The notes beneath the pieces are model-generated. The model was not told where the DNA came from, made no database searches, and saw nothing but the letters and a program-made list of their open reading frames with translations. The position numbers and the translations under genes are program-made. 64,000 nucleotides of DNA from contig JACGCM010001655.1 of the NCBI GenBank assembly GCA_014058105.1, positions 620,001 to 684,000 on the forward strand, in the 5' to 3' direction. Positions 23,574 through 36,400 of the stretch are shown piece by piece. Positions within the stretch are counted from its first letter, which is position 1. The number at the start of each line of letters is the position of its first letter. This DNA is from Kingdonia uniflora (Eukaryota > Streptophyta > Magnoliopsida > Ranunculales > Circaeasteraceae).

Positions 23574-24038
23574 TTCTCTCTCTCTAACAGCTGGCAGCTA
23601 TGGGGCCTCACACGAGCTGCCCTCAGTTTTACAACCAAGGCATCCCTTCAACAATCAATACCAGACATCTTGAACCATTTTGTTAAAGACATAATTCTAT
23701 CATTGCCCCCTGACCATTTTTTATTATATTTTCACCTCTCTTTTCCAAATCTCTTTCTGACCTCCCCACACCAATGATGATTCAATAGTTATAAGCAATT
23801 GAACTTTCCCTACCATTATACCAGAGACAAAATCAGAATCTACCTGCCTTTTCTATTTTTTGCTTCTTCTACTTGTAGAAGTACTGTCGTCATTTCTAAA
23901 GCTCTCAACATTTCAAAAATATTCAAATTGATTTTTTATAACAGCCATAAGCAACATTTTTAGCAATAGAGGATAGATTCAAATTTCATTTTTGTTACAT
24001 TTATTTCATAGTTATTCGAACTAATACAATTTACTCCC

Positions 24039-24390
24039 TCACATATAATTATACCTAAAATATCCATGATGTCCTAGGGAGCCACACCTGATCAGTTCGC
24101 CTCCAGCAATCCTCATATTATCTAACTCGATCTCTTCCTTTGCTATTAGCTTCACAGTATTTTTTGAGCTGAAGGCTTCATAATTAATTCCCGAAATAGC
24201 TTCTCGCAGAAGTGACGTCCATACTCAAGTTCCCTATCTATCCAATCTAAACTTTCAAACTGGCACTCAGTTACTGGCACGTCAACATCATAGTCTAATA
24301 AGTTAAAAATCTACTCCCATACTCTAGCTATCTTTATTGTCAACCGTCCCTCAGCGGCATAATGAATTCTCTTAGATCGATTTCACACCA
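24039..24390 (-). pseudogene. Conserved ~118-codon ORF of the Tat-like element, left copy
   Basis: Minus strand reads ...AAEGRLTIKIARVWE, stop, IFNLLDYDVDVPVTE..., RELEYGRHFCEKLFRELI, then shifts, ending near FRYNYM and a TGA at 24039. It matches 56954-57307 codon for codon over most of its length, including the final YNYM-stop. No known domain recognised. It lies between the two other antisense coding units and may be a separate gene or an upstream exon. Confidence 0.55.
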
Positions 24391-24911
24391 TTTCCATTCT
24401 CTACAACCTGCATAAAAGCTCATTTCCCCTATTTTATACATTTTCATAATTACTCTGGATCCCCTTCAATTTATAATTATATTTTATCTATCATGATAGA
24501 AACCCTTGTATCCTGAGCAAAGTTATTTGAACTTATCTATCGACATCGACCTCAATGAATTTGGCCTATTCAATATCAAACTTATTTTTATTCAAACCCA
24601 ATATTTCAGAATGACCTCCCTAAGCTCAAATTTCAAATTCTAATATATTTTTAAAACATATATCGTTACCTCTCTCCCCTAATAATTAAATGTCATTCTG
24701 CTCGAAAATGAATTCTTACACATCTTTTATGTTACTAGCAAATTTTTATAGCTCGATTACTATAATATATTTTGTAGTTCCAATCTCATACCTTGCATTT
24801 CATCCTCTATTAGCAAATCTTCAAATTATTCATAGTTTGATTTAAAGAGTTATTTTATATATCAACACAAAGTTTTAATAACAAATTTTATTAAGCTCGA
24901 ATATAAATTAT

Positions 24912-25061
24912 AGGTACTTTATAGATATTAAATCTCCCAGGTACTTTACAAATAACAAGTAATTCAGGTACTCTAAAATCAGGTACATTACTGATAGTAA
25001 GTCTTTTAAGTACTTTACAGATAACAAGTCTTTCAGGTACTCCAAAATAATAAATCCTTCA
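24912..25061. repeat. 27-bp tandem repeat (AGGTACTTTACAnATAACAAGT...)
   Basis: AGGTACT-type units start at 24912, 24939, 24966, 24981 (partial step), 25008 and 25035, a period of 27 bp. The inverse copy has only one or two such units near 56430-56465. The array lies just downstream of the N-terminal antisense ORF. Confidence 0.85.
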
Positions 25062-25388
25062 GTTCATCTAAAATCAGTGATGTTTCACTCAAAGAATCTT
25101 TTGAAGAAAAGCTGGCATTGGAAGTCACCAGATGTCCTTCTCCCTTCAATCCTGATTACTCTGACCATAAACTGGGTTTGGAGGAAGTCTAGGCATGATA
25201 GCGGAAAGAGTCAGTGCTTGAACCAACTCTTCCAATAGAAGGTCTTCTTAAAGCCAAGAAATGATGATGGTGCAGAAGAAAACAACCATTCAACATCTCC
25301 ATTTTCTACTACCACCGTTGCCTCCTCTATAACCACAACCATCAAAGAGTTGTTAAAGATGAAGAGGGCCCAACCTTAGAATCCAATC

Positions 25389-25703
25389 CTATCCAAAACA
25401 TCGGCGAAATTCCCCCACAGTTACGCCGAACCCCGTATCTGTCTCCTCAACCTTGTCATCCACATGGATACGGAGGCACCTCAAATTTTGCTCCCCTGTT
25501 AAGATAACGTAATAAAATCTCCATCTACAGTAAAAATCTTCTTCAACTTCTGCCGCGTCTTCTTCTGACATACCCTGAAACGTCAGTGGAACGGGAATGG
25601 CGGTGGGAATCTCTAAGGCCTGATCTCTGAAATATCTCAACTTTAAGTTCTACATCTCTATAAAGATTCTTTCTTCATAAACAATTCTCTAGGTCTTCAC
25701 CAT
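25389..25703 (-). pseudogene. Small antisense ORF nearest the 3' LTR, left copy
   Basis: ATG at 25701-25703 (MVK) with two early stops, then an open stretch: LRYFRDQALEIPTAIPVPLT, EEDAAEVEEDFYCRWRFYY, RCLRIHVDDKVEETD, FRRCFG-stop. The homologue at 55766-56080 shares start, length (about 105 codons) and the acidic EEDAAE/EEDFY patch. The product would be a small acidic protein with no recognised domain. It is the first antisense unit reading out from the 3' LTR, so its transcription could start in or near the LTR. Confidence 0.65.
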
Positions 25704-26037
25704 TGTTAATCAGGACTTCTAGAAAATTTTGTAACAAACTGCGCACTTTGCCATGATCCTTGGTATAGGTACTATTTATATAACCCTAATATTTAATATG
25801 TAGGTACATTTCCTAAACATCATCATTCAGAATAGACAAAACTCTCAAAACCCCAAACGTTGCGTACATCAATATTTCCATCATTATTCAATTCACAAAC
25901 ATCTCCCCATAAAAATATACACATTTTCCATACAGTCAAATCAACATTAATACAACCTTTATTTCCAATTTCCAAAACTAATATACTCATATACCCATAA
26001 ATTCTTTCTCAACCAAAGCTACTCGTGACTTCGGTTG

Positions 26038-26048
26038 GGAGGGGGCGA
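26038..26048 (+). other. Polypurine tract of the left Tat-like copy
   Basis: GGAGGGGGCGA immediately before the LTR start TGGGAACC. The inverse copy has the same tract (55424-55434). Confidence 0.85.
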
Positions 26049-26663
26049 TGGGAACCTATCCCTTGATCTAACCTAATTCAAACTATTTCCAGTTTGAACT
26101 AGCTCCATATCAGACTAACGCATTCGATAGATGACTTAAACAACCAGCATTGACACCTACGCCATGAACTGATGAAGAACGTTGATCGAGTACAACAAAA
26201 ATGCATAAACAAGCTAAAGGCACCTATCTCTCACGAACTCAACTGTTACTCAGTCAAGCACCACTTACCACGTTGTTCGAAGAACGTGAATCAGCATGAT
26301 AAAGAACTGCGGACAAGGTCTATAAAAAGAAAAAGTTCTAGAAGAGGCAAGGACCAAAAAAATATATGAGAATTCACCTAGAAAACTATATTTTCTAGTT
26401 TCTTTGAAATACCAAACTTCTAATTTACAAGATCAATTATTTCTAGTTGAAGAGATTGCTTGAAATAATATATCAGCCTCAAGCAATAAAAGTCACTGTT
26501 ACATAAACCTTAAACTCGAGGTCGTGGTTTTTTTACCTATTTAGATGTTTTCTATGCTAAATCACCTGTGCCATTTCTTATTTCACATTAGTTTATGGTA
26601 CAGGAATATTGGTATAATAGCTAATTCCGAGCCATTTCGAGCTTAAGGAATTAGGCCATTACA
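26049..26663 (+). repeat. 3' LTR of the left Tat-like copy
   Basis: 615 bp, TGGGAACCTATCC...GGCCATTACA. It aligns with the reverse complement of 54811-55423 (613 bp): shared CTATCCCT-GA-CTAAC, CACCTATCTCTCACGA and GAATTAGGCCATT. Copia gag sequence resumes at 26664. Confidence 0.88.
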
Positions 26664-26751
26664 GTAACACCTAAATATTGTTGCTCCAATAATCATAGCT
26701 TTTTCAATTGATTCGAGGGATAAGCGAATCCATGTTGCTTGTACTAGTCAT
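26664..26751 (-). pseudogene. Copia element 1 gag, N-terminal stub
   Basis: ATG at 26749-26751 begins MTSTSNMDSLIPRIN, stop, KSYDYWSNNI, matching the usual copia gag start (IPRxNxxNYxxW). It is cut after about 29 codons by the end of the gypsy LTR at 26663. Confidence 0.75.
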
Positions 26752-26767
26752 CTTAGTTAAAGTTTAC

Positions 26768-26783
26768 CCTCGCTTTGATACCA
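26768..26783 (-). other. Copia primer binding site (initiator tRNA-Met)
   Basis: Minus strand TGGTATCAAAGCGAGG, three bases after the LTR end. TGGTATCAGAGC is the standard tRNA-Met(i)-complementary PBS of plant copia elements; here one base differs. Confidence 0.9.
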
Positions 26784-26786
26784 CTT

Positions 26787-27040
26787 TGCTAAAAATTTTA
26801 TAGAGGAAGAATTAGGTGAGATATTTCTCCAAAAGCTTTCTTTGGAATTACTTTCTTCCATTTTTAAAAATTTTCATCCATTAAAAAAAAGAGCTATATA
26901 TAACACTTAGGAGGAGATTCTTGAAAAAGTTTATCTAGAAACCTAGAAACTCTAAAACTAGCAAACATCATTTAGGAACTTTTTCTGAGACTTTATTCAA
27001 GAGTTATCTGAAAACCTCCTAAATTTGGATTACTTCAACA
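26787..27040 (-). repeat. 5' LTR of copia element 1
   Basis: 254 bp, TGCTAAAAATT...ACTTCAACA (TG...CA). It is homologous to 14073-14265 and next to the PBS. With the 3' LTR it shows that 14073-27040 is one minus-strand copia insertion with nested and deleted interior. Confidence 0.88.
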
Positions 27041-29041
27041 AGAAGTGTTGATACTCTGGACACTAAATCTGATCGAATAACCCTAAAGAAGGAGTGATCA
27101 CTATTACCAAGTCCCCATCAAACTTACAAAATTCTTTTGATGTGAAAGTAGTAATGCTACTAATATTAAGATAAATTACTGAACCAGGTTCTCCTAGATA
27201 CAATCAATCTGGACACCTGATATCTTCTTTCCTAAGATTCGAACTTATTATTCATACCTCACTTTCGGGGACTTGACGACTTATTAAATAATGTGGGTCG
27301 GGCCTATGGTGTAAGCATTCTCATACTTAGATCAGATTACCTCTAGTACTTCTTACACTAAATCATTAAAAGTGTTGAGTATTATACCTGGACTTAGCCC
27401 TAAAAGTATTCTTATATTGCTTGATAATGTCCTTGAGAAATATTTCATATAGGTTCGTTGTTTGGATAAACATAAACATTGGGAAGTTACAGGGTCTTTT
27501 ACATTCCTTTCCCGATATCCAATTCATAATGGTGCCAAGGTTTATCATGTTTGATCATGAAGGGTCTGACTTAAATTTGTTCATCATAATCAAACATGAT
27601 ATGATATATCATGTTCGAATCTGGTGCATTTACAACTAGTTTTAAGGCCTTGTTAACTGTCTTGTGATACGTAATTCAAATGAGTCTTGTATTCTAGCTC
27701 TTTTATGATATAAAAGATACCTAGGGGGTTTAGTGAGAGAGAGAAAGTTTGGTCCTAAGAACTTAAAACAAAAGCCATCCTAGGCGTCTCTCTATCTAAC
27801 ACGTGTCCTAGTTAACCATCTTCGTAAACCTTAGTTAATTTGCATTGTAATTGATATTTATTCTCCTTCAATTTAGGGGGAATTATCAATCAAATTCTCT
27901 ACTTCCCTATTTTATGGAATATTATTTTGGCCAAAGATCGTCAGTTGTGCATGGGATCTGTTACATCAAATTCTTCGCTTATGATTGAGGCATGTTGAAT
28001 ATCCAACCCATCGGATGCACTTAAGAAATCGATCAAGTTTATAGGTATAAATATAATATTACTTGATAATACAGTACTAATGAAAAGTTACGAATTCGAT
28101 TAAATTCACAAGCAAAAAATATCATTACTTATTAATGCAATACTAATAATAATTAAATTAAGGATCTTGTATCATTAGTATACCAAAATATAACTTTACA
28201 AACTTATATCAATATTGTATTAATCCAACTTTGTTTTATTCTATTGCATTTTCAAATATTCTGTACTTGAAATACCATTTTAATCTTTTATTAACTTATT
28301 GATTACTCACTCAAGTTTTGTGCAAAATAATAATTTTCAAAAAATGAAGCTATGACAATGAATTTAATTAGGGGATTAAATATCTAATGGACAACTAGTT
28401 AACTAACGTTAATAAGGATGGTTAACAAGGATATGTATTTGATAGATAGGCGGTTAGGATGGTTCTCGGTCCTAAGCCCTTAAGACAAAAATCTTTTTCT
28501 ACCTAATTCGAACCTATTAGAGATCTATCCTCTATGGCTAAGATTTGTAGGGAAGAGGTATTTGAAAGGTTGTGAAAGTTGGAGAGTTCTCTTGGGGGTT
28601 TGATGAAGAGAGGGGAAGGGCCTCTCCGATGTTAAGCTATAAGGTAATTAACGATGGTAAAAAGCCACGATAGTTCAAAGATGATGGTTCGTATATAAGC
28701 TTTGTTCGAACTGGGCCGTAGCAGTTTTTGGTGAGGTTGAGATAACATTAGTTTTTGATGGTTCTCCTGATTACTTGTATACCTTGAATATGACAAAGAA
28801 TCGAAGTAGAAGTCAATAGAACTTTGAGTCCATGGAGAGAAAATACGTTTTACTTAGTAGCAAAGGTGAAAAACTAAATTAAAGAGACAATAGATCTTAT
28901 TTATTGATAAAAAGTTATGTTTACAATAAAGATTTATTACTCTTTTATAAGCAAATAGAAGACTTTTAATTGAAATCAACTTCAAAAATACGAATCCTAT
29001 TAGTTGTTACTAATAAATCAAAATAAAATCAAAGAGAATCT
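27041..29041. other. Spacer with a degenerate inverted repeat
   Basis: No coding sequence recognised. Two arms, about 27745-27840 and 28395-28500, are inverted relatives (GGTTAAC-AGGA-A-GT-TTGATAGA-AG and AGGATGG; roughly 70% by eye), with about 560 bp between them. The left arm follows a GAGAGAGAGAAAG tract. It could be a fold-back/MITE relic or two LTR pieces in opposite orientation. The rest is featureless AT-rich DNA. Confidence 0.4.
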
Positions 29042-29337
29042 TGTTGTAAAGCATGATGCATTTTTAGCATAATGTGTATACATGTTTGATATATGCTTAT
29101 CGCATAAATATGATGTGGAGTATGATATGGATTTAAAAGTATGATGTAGATCCACATGTCATACATGTTTTAGTGGATGACCAATTTAATGGCATGTAAT
29201 GCTTCCAAACATCTATATATAGGCACCATCCCATTGCAATAAATGATCAGAGAAATGAAATAAATCTCCAATCTTATACCATCAAAGCTTTGATCTTTAC
29301 TTGCTTCATTTACTGCATACTTCCTTTTTATTTAACA
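29042..29337 (+). repeat. Copia 3 5' LTR and adjacent PBS
   Basis: Starts TGTTGTAAAGCATGATG and ends TTTAACA(CA), followed by TTATCAGCACG (29340-29350), the PBS-like phrase also seen beside the LTR at 13831. The end may be 29337 or 29339. TATATATAGGC at about 29215-29225 is a plausible TATA box. Confidence 0.85.
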
Positions 29338-29542
29338 CATTATCAGCACGATGCTCCCAAAACTCTGAGAAAAATAAATATCAACAATTACGACGTTGTC
29401 GAAACTCTGCCCAAAATTCTCAACAGGGCTTAGTGAAGCACTCAATATCAAAATCGGTTCCACTTCTCTCATCTTTATTTTTTGATATATATTTGCTTGA
29501 ATATATTATAACTAGAAACTGTTTCTTATTATAGCATATGAA

Positions 29543-30372
29543 ATGTCGAATCTCATAAAGCTCGAGTTTGTTGCACTCAACTTATCTGGAAAGAATTATC
29601 TTTCATGGATTTAGGTTGCAGAAATCCATCTTTAAGCAAAAGATCTCTGTAATACGATAAAGGCAGGAAATCAAAAATCCTTTCAGGATCGTGTGAAATT
29701 GCTAATATTCTTACGCCATCATCTTTATTAAAATTAAAAATCAGAGTACCTCATGGTGAAAGACATGTTGATCCTTTGGGATAATTTAAAAGAGAGGGTC
29801 AACCATTTGTAAATGGTCATTCTTCATAAAGCTTATCATGGCTGGCTTAACCTATAACTATAGGATTTTCAATCTATTATGGAGTACAACTTGGCCCTGT
29901 TCAAGATAGGCACGCAACTCTTACTGTACGGAGAGATAATTACTGAAGTAGATATGTTATAGAAAACATTTTCTACATTTTATGCCTCGAATGTGCTTTT
30001 ACAGCAACAATATCGAGAGCTTCACTTTGCCAAGATTTAAGCATTAATATCATATCTCTTTGTTGTAGAACAAAATAATGAGCATTTATTAAAAAATCAA
30101 GAATCATGCCTGATCAGTTCTACGCCAGTATTTGAAGCACATACAAGTTCATTTTCCAGTCGTGGATGCGGATATGGATGTGGCCGGGTCATAGCTGTGG
30201 ACGTGATCATGGCCGTGGTCATAGTTTTCGTAGAGGACAAAAAAAGTCATGATGAATTTTACTGAACAAGATAATCGAGTTGGTGTCACTAACCTTGATC
30301 TATCAAACATCTTTACGGATCTTAAGATTAAGATTGATAATCTTTTTGATGTCGGCCATGACAGCATCAATT
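29543..30372 (+). pseudogene. Copia 3 gag remnant
   Basis: ATG at 29543 opens MSNLIKLEFVALNLSGKNYLSW, then a stop, VAEIHL and further LRHHLY, the characteristic N-terminus of one large plant copia group. Later blocks match FSTFYASNVLLQQQYRE (about 29965-30020). An RG/GH-rich tail near 30160-30240 stands where a zinc knuckle is expected; no intact CCHC motif is seen. Multiple stops. Confidence 0.8.
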
Positions 30373-30507
30373 AGAGTTTTTTGTTTTATTTTCTTTCACA
30401 ATTTCTCCTTTTTGTAAAACCTTTCTTTTGGTAAGTATTATTTATGTGCATATAGTATGTTGTTTACATTTAGTTTTTCTTATATAAGCTTAAATGACTC
30501 ATTCCAA

Positions 30508-33499
30508 CTTAGGATATATGTTTAATATGTGTGCCTAGCTGATAGTACAACAACGCATACGATCTTTCGAGATAAAAAGTATTTCTCCACATTGATATTA
30601 TTTGCAGCCAAGGAAAATACTATTTTTGGAATATCTGATCTCATTGAAGGCTTTGGTAGAGCTGATATTATATTTCCAGGTGGTACAAAAATCCATGTTG
30701 GCAACACTTTATACTCAACAAGATCGAGGATAAATCTATTGAGTTTAAAAGATATACGTCGTAATGGATATCATATTGAGACCATATCAGAAGATAATAT
30801 AGAGTATCTCTGCATTACTTTATTTGTCTCAAACAAGAAATATATTTTAGAAAAGCATCAAGTTCTTTCTTATGAATTATACTATACCATAATAAGAACG
30901 ATTGAGTCATATGCTATAAGGAGCCAAAATTTTAATGATCTATACTTTTTCATAGCTTGGCATGACTGTCAAGGTCATCCTGGATCTACCTTGATGCGTT
31001 AAATTATTAAAAATTCACATGGACATCATTTGGAGAACCATAAGAATTTCCTTTCTAATGATTATGCTTGTACAGCTTGTTCCCAAGCAAGTTAATTTTG
31101 AATCTATCCCATTTAAAAATGTTGTAAAATCTCTAAAATTCTTACAAAGAATTCAAGGGGATAATTTTGGACCAATTCACCCTCTGTATGAGAAATTTAA
31201 ATACTTTATAGTCATAATTGACGTATCCAAGAGGTGGTCAGATCTATGTCTCTTATCTACAAGAAGCGTTGCTTTTGCGCATCTTCATACCCAAATCATT
31301 AGATTGTAAGCACATTTTCTAGAATATCCAATTAATTTTATTAGGCTGGATGGTACCGATGAATTTAAATCAAAAACCTTTGATGATTACTGTATGTCAA
31401 TCTGTATTGACATTGAGCGTCTTGTCGCTCATGTCCATACCCGAAATCGGTTAGCTAGGTCAATTACTAAACGCCTTCAACTGATAGCATGACCCATGCT
31501 TATGAGGACAAAATTACCAATATCCATGTGGGGAAATGCCATTTTACATTTTGCACCATTGGTTTGGCTTTGCATCACAGCCTATCACATGTATTCACCA
31601 TTACAACTTGTTTTTGGCCACCAGCCAAATATCTCACATCTACATATTTTGGGTGTGCGGTACATGCTCGAATTACACCGTCACAACATACCAAAATGAG
31701 ACCTCAATATAGATTGGAAATTTATATTGGTTTTTGACTCACCATCTATTATCTGATATCCAGAACCCGTAACACGTTATACTCTTACTATACATTTTGT
31801 GTATGGTCATTATGATGAGAAAATCTTCCTACCATTAAGTAGAGAAATTAAACCAGTTGAATGGCCTAACTTATGCTTGCATGTAATAAATATATCTCAT
31901 TTTGATTTATGAACTAATCAATGTCAAACAGAAGTGCAAAGGATCTCATCATCAGAAAGTTGCTTATCAAATGACTGATACATTTGTAGATATAACACGA
32001 GTGAGCAGATAACATATACCAACTACAAATGTACCAGCAAAGATTAATATCCTAGATGGACAACTATCAAATGATAGCGCAAATAAATCATCTAAAGTAC
32101 GCTTGAAGCTTGGACGACTAATTGGTTTTACAGATTTAGATCCTTGAAAAAGGAAACATAAAGGGAAAATTGATCCTACGGATAATACTACTTTAGAAAA
32201 GGCTTCAAAGGGAAAGATCCCTATTGAAAACACTTCTGCAAAAGTTGTAAAAGGATCCACAATTGTTGACCATATAAAATATGACGAGGATGATGTCCTC
32301 AAAGATAATCATAACTTCAATGAGGTATATGTACCTATAAATAAAGAGATCTCTACAAATTATGCATGGTCAAAAAAATTGTAGAATCGCAAAGAATTAA
32401 TTATTGATAATATATTTGCATTTGCAATAGCTACTGAAATCATGACTAAAGATATTGAACCACACAGCCTTGATGAATGTTAAAAATGACATGATTTACC
32501 AAAATGGAAATCTGCAATACAGCCAAAATTAGATTCACTTGCAAAATGCAATATATTTGAACCTGTGGTCCTAACACCAAAAGATGTAATGTACATTGGT
32601 TACAAATGGGTATTTGCACATAAACGTAATGATAAAAATAAGATCATTCGATATAAAGCACGACTTGTGGCATAAGGTTTCTTGTAGAGACCTGGGATTA
32701 ATTATGAATAAACATATTCCCCTGTAATAGATGTAATTATATTTTAATATCTCATCAGTCTGATAGTCTCCGATGGACTTGACATGCATCTTATGGATAT
32801 ACTACTGCATATTAATATGGAATACTAGATACAGACATCTACATGAAAGTCCCAGAAGGGCTCCAATTGCCTGCAGTAAAACCACATGGCATATACTCAA
32901 TTAAGTTTTAACATGCCTTATATGGATTGAAATAATCCGGCCGTATGTGGTTCAATCGCCTTAGTCAGTACTTGATTAAATATGAATATAGATTTAATTT
33001 ATATTATTGTAGTATATGTCAATGATATCAATCTAATTGGGACTTTTGGAGAACTTACAAGAGCTGCAAAATATTTAAAGAAGGCGTTTGAGATGAAAGA
33101 TCTCAAAAAAACTAAATATTACCTCGGCTTATAGATCGAACATAGTTCAAATGAAATTCTTGTCCATCAAGATACATATACAGAAAGGTGTTAAAGTGCT
33201 TTTACATGGACAAATGATATCTGTTAAGTTCTCTAATGGTGGTCAGATCCCTTGATCCGAAGAAAGATTCATTTCGTCCTAAAGAGGATAATAAAATACT
33301 TCTAAAATCTAAAGTACCATATCTTAGTTCTATTGGTGCCTTATAATACTTAGATCTGTGTACTAGACCTAATATTACAATTTTAGTTAATCGATTATCA
33401 AGATTTAACTCAACACTTAATCGACGACATTAGAATGGCAACAAACGCATTTTGTATTATCTTCGTGAAACAACTGATATGGGTCTATTCTACTCAAAT
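30508..33499 (+). pseudogene. Copia 3 pol remnant: protease, integrase, RT
   Basis: 30529-31002 is open for 157 codons. It has the protease motif CLADSTTTHTI (usual DSG/ATxH) and the pre-integrase block ending WHDCQGHPGSTLMR. Integrase pieces follow: QGDNFGPIHP, FIVIIDVSKRWSD, DGTDEF, and HNIPKMRPQ with GVRYMLELH. RT pieces: NGYLH..., YVNDINLIGTFGEL (YVDD box with Asp to Asn), EMKDLKKTKYYLGL. RNase H begins near 33440 and is interrupted at 33499 (GLFYSN). It resumes at 43402. Frames change repeatedly. Confidence 0.88.
33495..33499. repeat. 5-bp target-site duplication CAAAT (left)
   Basis: CAAAT directly before LTR 1. The identical CAAAT is at 43397-43401 directly after LTR 2. Confidence 0.92.
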
Positions 33500-36400
33500 T
33501 GTAATGTCCCGGATTTTAAGGTTATTTTTTTATTTTATTAAGTATTATTATTATTTATCCTATATGTTACTCATTATGCATCCGTATTATTTCTTTTGTC
33601 AGGTTTGGTGTTAGATTCATTTTCTGCGGTTTAGGTGTTTCGATGGTTATTTGATCAGAAGAGTTAGAGTTTTGATGTTAGGATCCCGTGGTTGGATGTT
33701 GATTGGGTGCTGTTGTTGTTTCGGGTTGTTCTTGGTTTTTGAGGATCTTGGTGTTGTGCGGTATTTTGGGTGGCTCAGGAAGATCTCATAATGATTTTTA
33801 AAGTTTTTCCCAGTGGTCGTTCAAACGACTTGGCGTTACTATATATATCATTTTTCATTCTCTTTCCTCATTTTTCTTCTCTCTCCCTCACAAACTTAAC
33901 CCTAACTTCTCGATCCTTCTCCTCCCTTCAATTCTTCAACCCTTCTCCTTCCTTGGTTTGATTGGAGCTTGGGGGAATCACCTTCTTCTATCGAATTTCA
34001 GCTCTTGACTCTCGTGAAAGAGTGGGCCGCCATTTTCTGATTCAAATTCGTCGGTGGGTCGCCATTTCTTTACTAACCATAGCCACCACTTTGAACTCAG
34101 CTTTCTCTCACCTTTGAGGTTCGTACTCACTCTCTCGGTTGAGCCGTGGTTTGTGACGATTCGTGCTTGGTGGCTGATTTCGGCTTTAGGGCTTGTAATA
34201 GTGAGATGTTTAATGGGTTATGACCATTGTTGAAGAATTGTAGGGTACTTGATTGGGTTATCGTAGGTGTTGACTGGTGGCGGTGATTGTGTGGATTGAG
34301 TTATTGGTGTTTGGGTGACTAAAATGATGGAATTTTCTTACAGATATTCGGTGGTATGATTGGGGTTTAGTGTGGCTGGGAAGAGGAGGATTGGTGGTTG
34401 TTCTAGGTAGTGGTTGTTACTGTTTTAGAGAGGGCTGCCTGAGCCGACAATTGTGGCCATTTTGGTTAAGAAATTAATGCCAGATTACTGTTGTTCTAGA
34501 GGAAGAGTAAGGGCTGTTTTTATCCTCTTCGAATGCCGGGAGAGTGATTGTTGGACGGCTGATTTGGTGGGTTTAAAGTGGCATATCTCCATGTGATTGT
34601 GGGTGATCGGAGTAGCGCAGCATAGCGTGGTGGACCGTGGATTTCAATGCAGTTTTGTTACTGAATTCAGTCGTGGTGCTGATCTGAAATGCAGCTTCGG
34701 GCGGGTATCCTTTGTTGGAATTGTGATTGGGTTCAGGGCCGTGATAGTGGTTGATATTGTGGTGTTCCTGGTCCTTTCTATGATAGATTTAGAGTTTTGG
34801 AAGTCAATTCCCAGAGCACATTTCTGTTGGGGTAGAGTTTGGACAGTTTTGCCGAGATTGCCGTTCCGAGCTTAGTTTTGTCAGGCGAGTTTTATCTTCC
34901 AAATTATCTAGTCTATTATCCTAATTTATGAGTTATAGAAATACCTAGTATAACATATTATATCTGTGATTAGGTTAGTATATGGGTTAATTTCTTAGGA
35001 CACTTTACCGGTTATGCGTTTAACATACCTTAGACGAGAGTATTTAAGGGTTTGATAAGTTAGTAAAACCCGCAATAATGTGAGTTTAGTTACTAGATAG
35101 AATCCTTAGGTTATGATTTGCCAGAGGAGGTTATTCTCTGTTCTCGTCAATGTGACGATGACTCCTGAGATTCTTCTTAGACCAATTTCATTGAGGGTGG
35201 TTATCCAGAATCTTTTCTTCGTTGATGTTGTGAACAAGGCATTTCTCTGTGTGATGCGATGCCTCAGCATCGTTGTATATATGTGTATATATATATATAT
35301 ATAATATATGGAGTGTGGTATTGTTGGTTAGTTATTAGGGTGCCCGGCTTGTTTCAGGGCACTAGTAACTTTGATTGACGATTAGTGGAGATATATTGAC
35401 GGCTGTGGTTTAGCCACCATTTCTCTAAGATAGTGTAGTTCAGAGACTATAGTTCTCACCTTATAGTATTGCACCTTGGTTAGTTTGGGTTGTTGGATTT
35501 GGTTCAAAGGTAGTCTTGGGGCGACATAGCTTCAGTAAGACATGGTCTTCGATTCAGAGCTCGTCCTCTTGCCAACTATTATTTTTATTAGTCTTAGGAC
35601 TAGTCTAGGTGTACTCTATGTTCTCGAGGACTATTCCTTAAGCACCGTCATCGCGATTGGTGGTTGTTTGGAATGTTGTATTCCATGTGGGAGTGCGGTA
35701 TCTCCTGAACTGTTAATTGTTGGTAGTGAGCAGACGGCTTATCCGTGGTGGCTGGTCATAGATGTTGAACTTCCGATAGTTAGCCCTAGGATTGCTTACT
35801 AATCTTTTTGTGACACTTATTGTCCTCATGATTCTTAGAGGAAATAAATCTTACTCGTAAGCCTTCCTTCCCCGGGATGAGGCTATTAGGGTTGTGTTCC
35901 CTTCCGTCATCAAGGAGGCAGTGAGACAGCATGGCACAGTGTGGAACGCGGCTGAACCAGGTGGTTTATGAAGTTGTACGTCACCTGAGATATTGGAATG
36001 TGGCTGAAACCTTCTATTGAATCCGGTTCCTGTACATCCGTGCTGTTGACTTTTGTACATGATTGGGAGGATAGTGAGACAGTTTTGTTATTGGGGATTG
36101 TTGGCTACATGTTGGACACTTGTAGGACACCCCATGAGTACTAGTTTGTGTTGACAGCTAGAGTACTGTTGTACATGATGGTAATCGTATTGCTTTGTGG
36201 AATCTTAGAGATTGATGTTGTTTAGGTGTCGTGATTGTTAAGTTGTTGTTTTATCTAGGTTTAGATGGTTCAACTGAGTTACAGGTTGGCATCTGTGTCA
36301 GTTTTTGTTTCTACGCTCTCAGACAGGTGGTTATCTTATTGTTTACTGGCTATGTTATCAACAATTATGTTTCGGTGTTTAGGATTTTAACTCACTTCCA

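Larger units (their letters stand above)
15336..26663 (+). mobile_element. Truncated Tat-like Ty3/gypsy element, left copy
   Basis: Order on the plus strand: pol from the RNase H boundary through integrase (15336-17370), a 3' region with tandem repeats (17545-18045), an antisense gene block (18085-25703), PPT (26038-26048) and 3' LTR (26049-26663). The 5' LTR, gag, protease and most of RT are absent. The left end abuts copia RT coding sequence, while the right end abuts copia gag. It therefore probably inserted into the copia gag region, and one deletion then removed both its own 5' part and the middle of the copia element. A second copy in inverse orientation begins at 54811. Two RNase H domains and antisense ORFs place it in the Tat branch. 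Confidence 0.85.
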
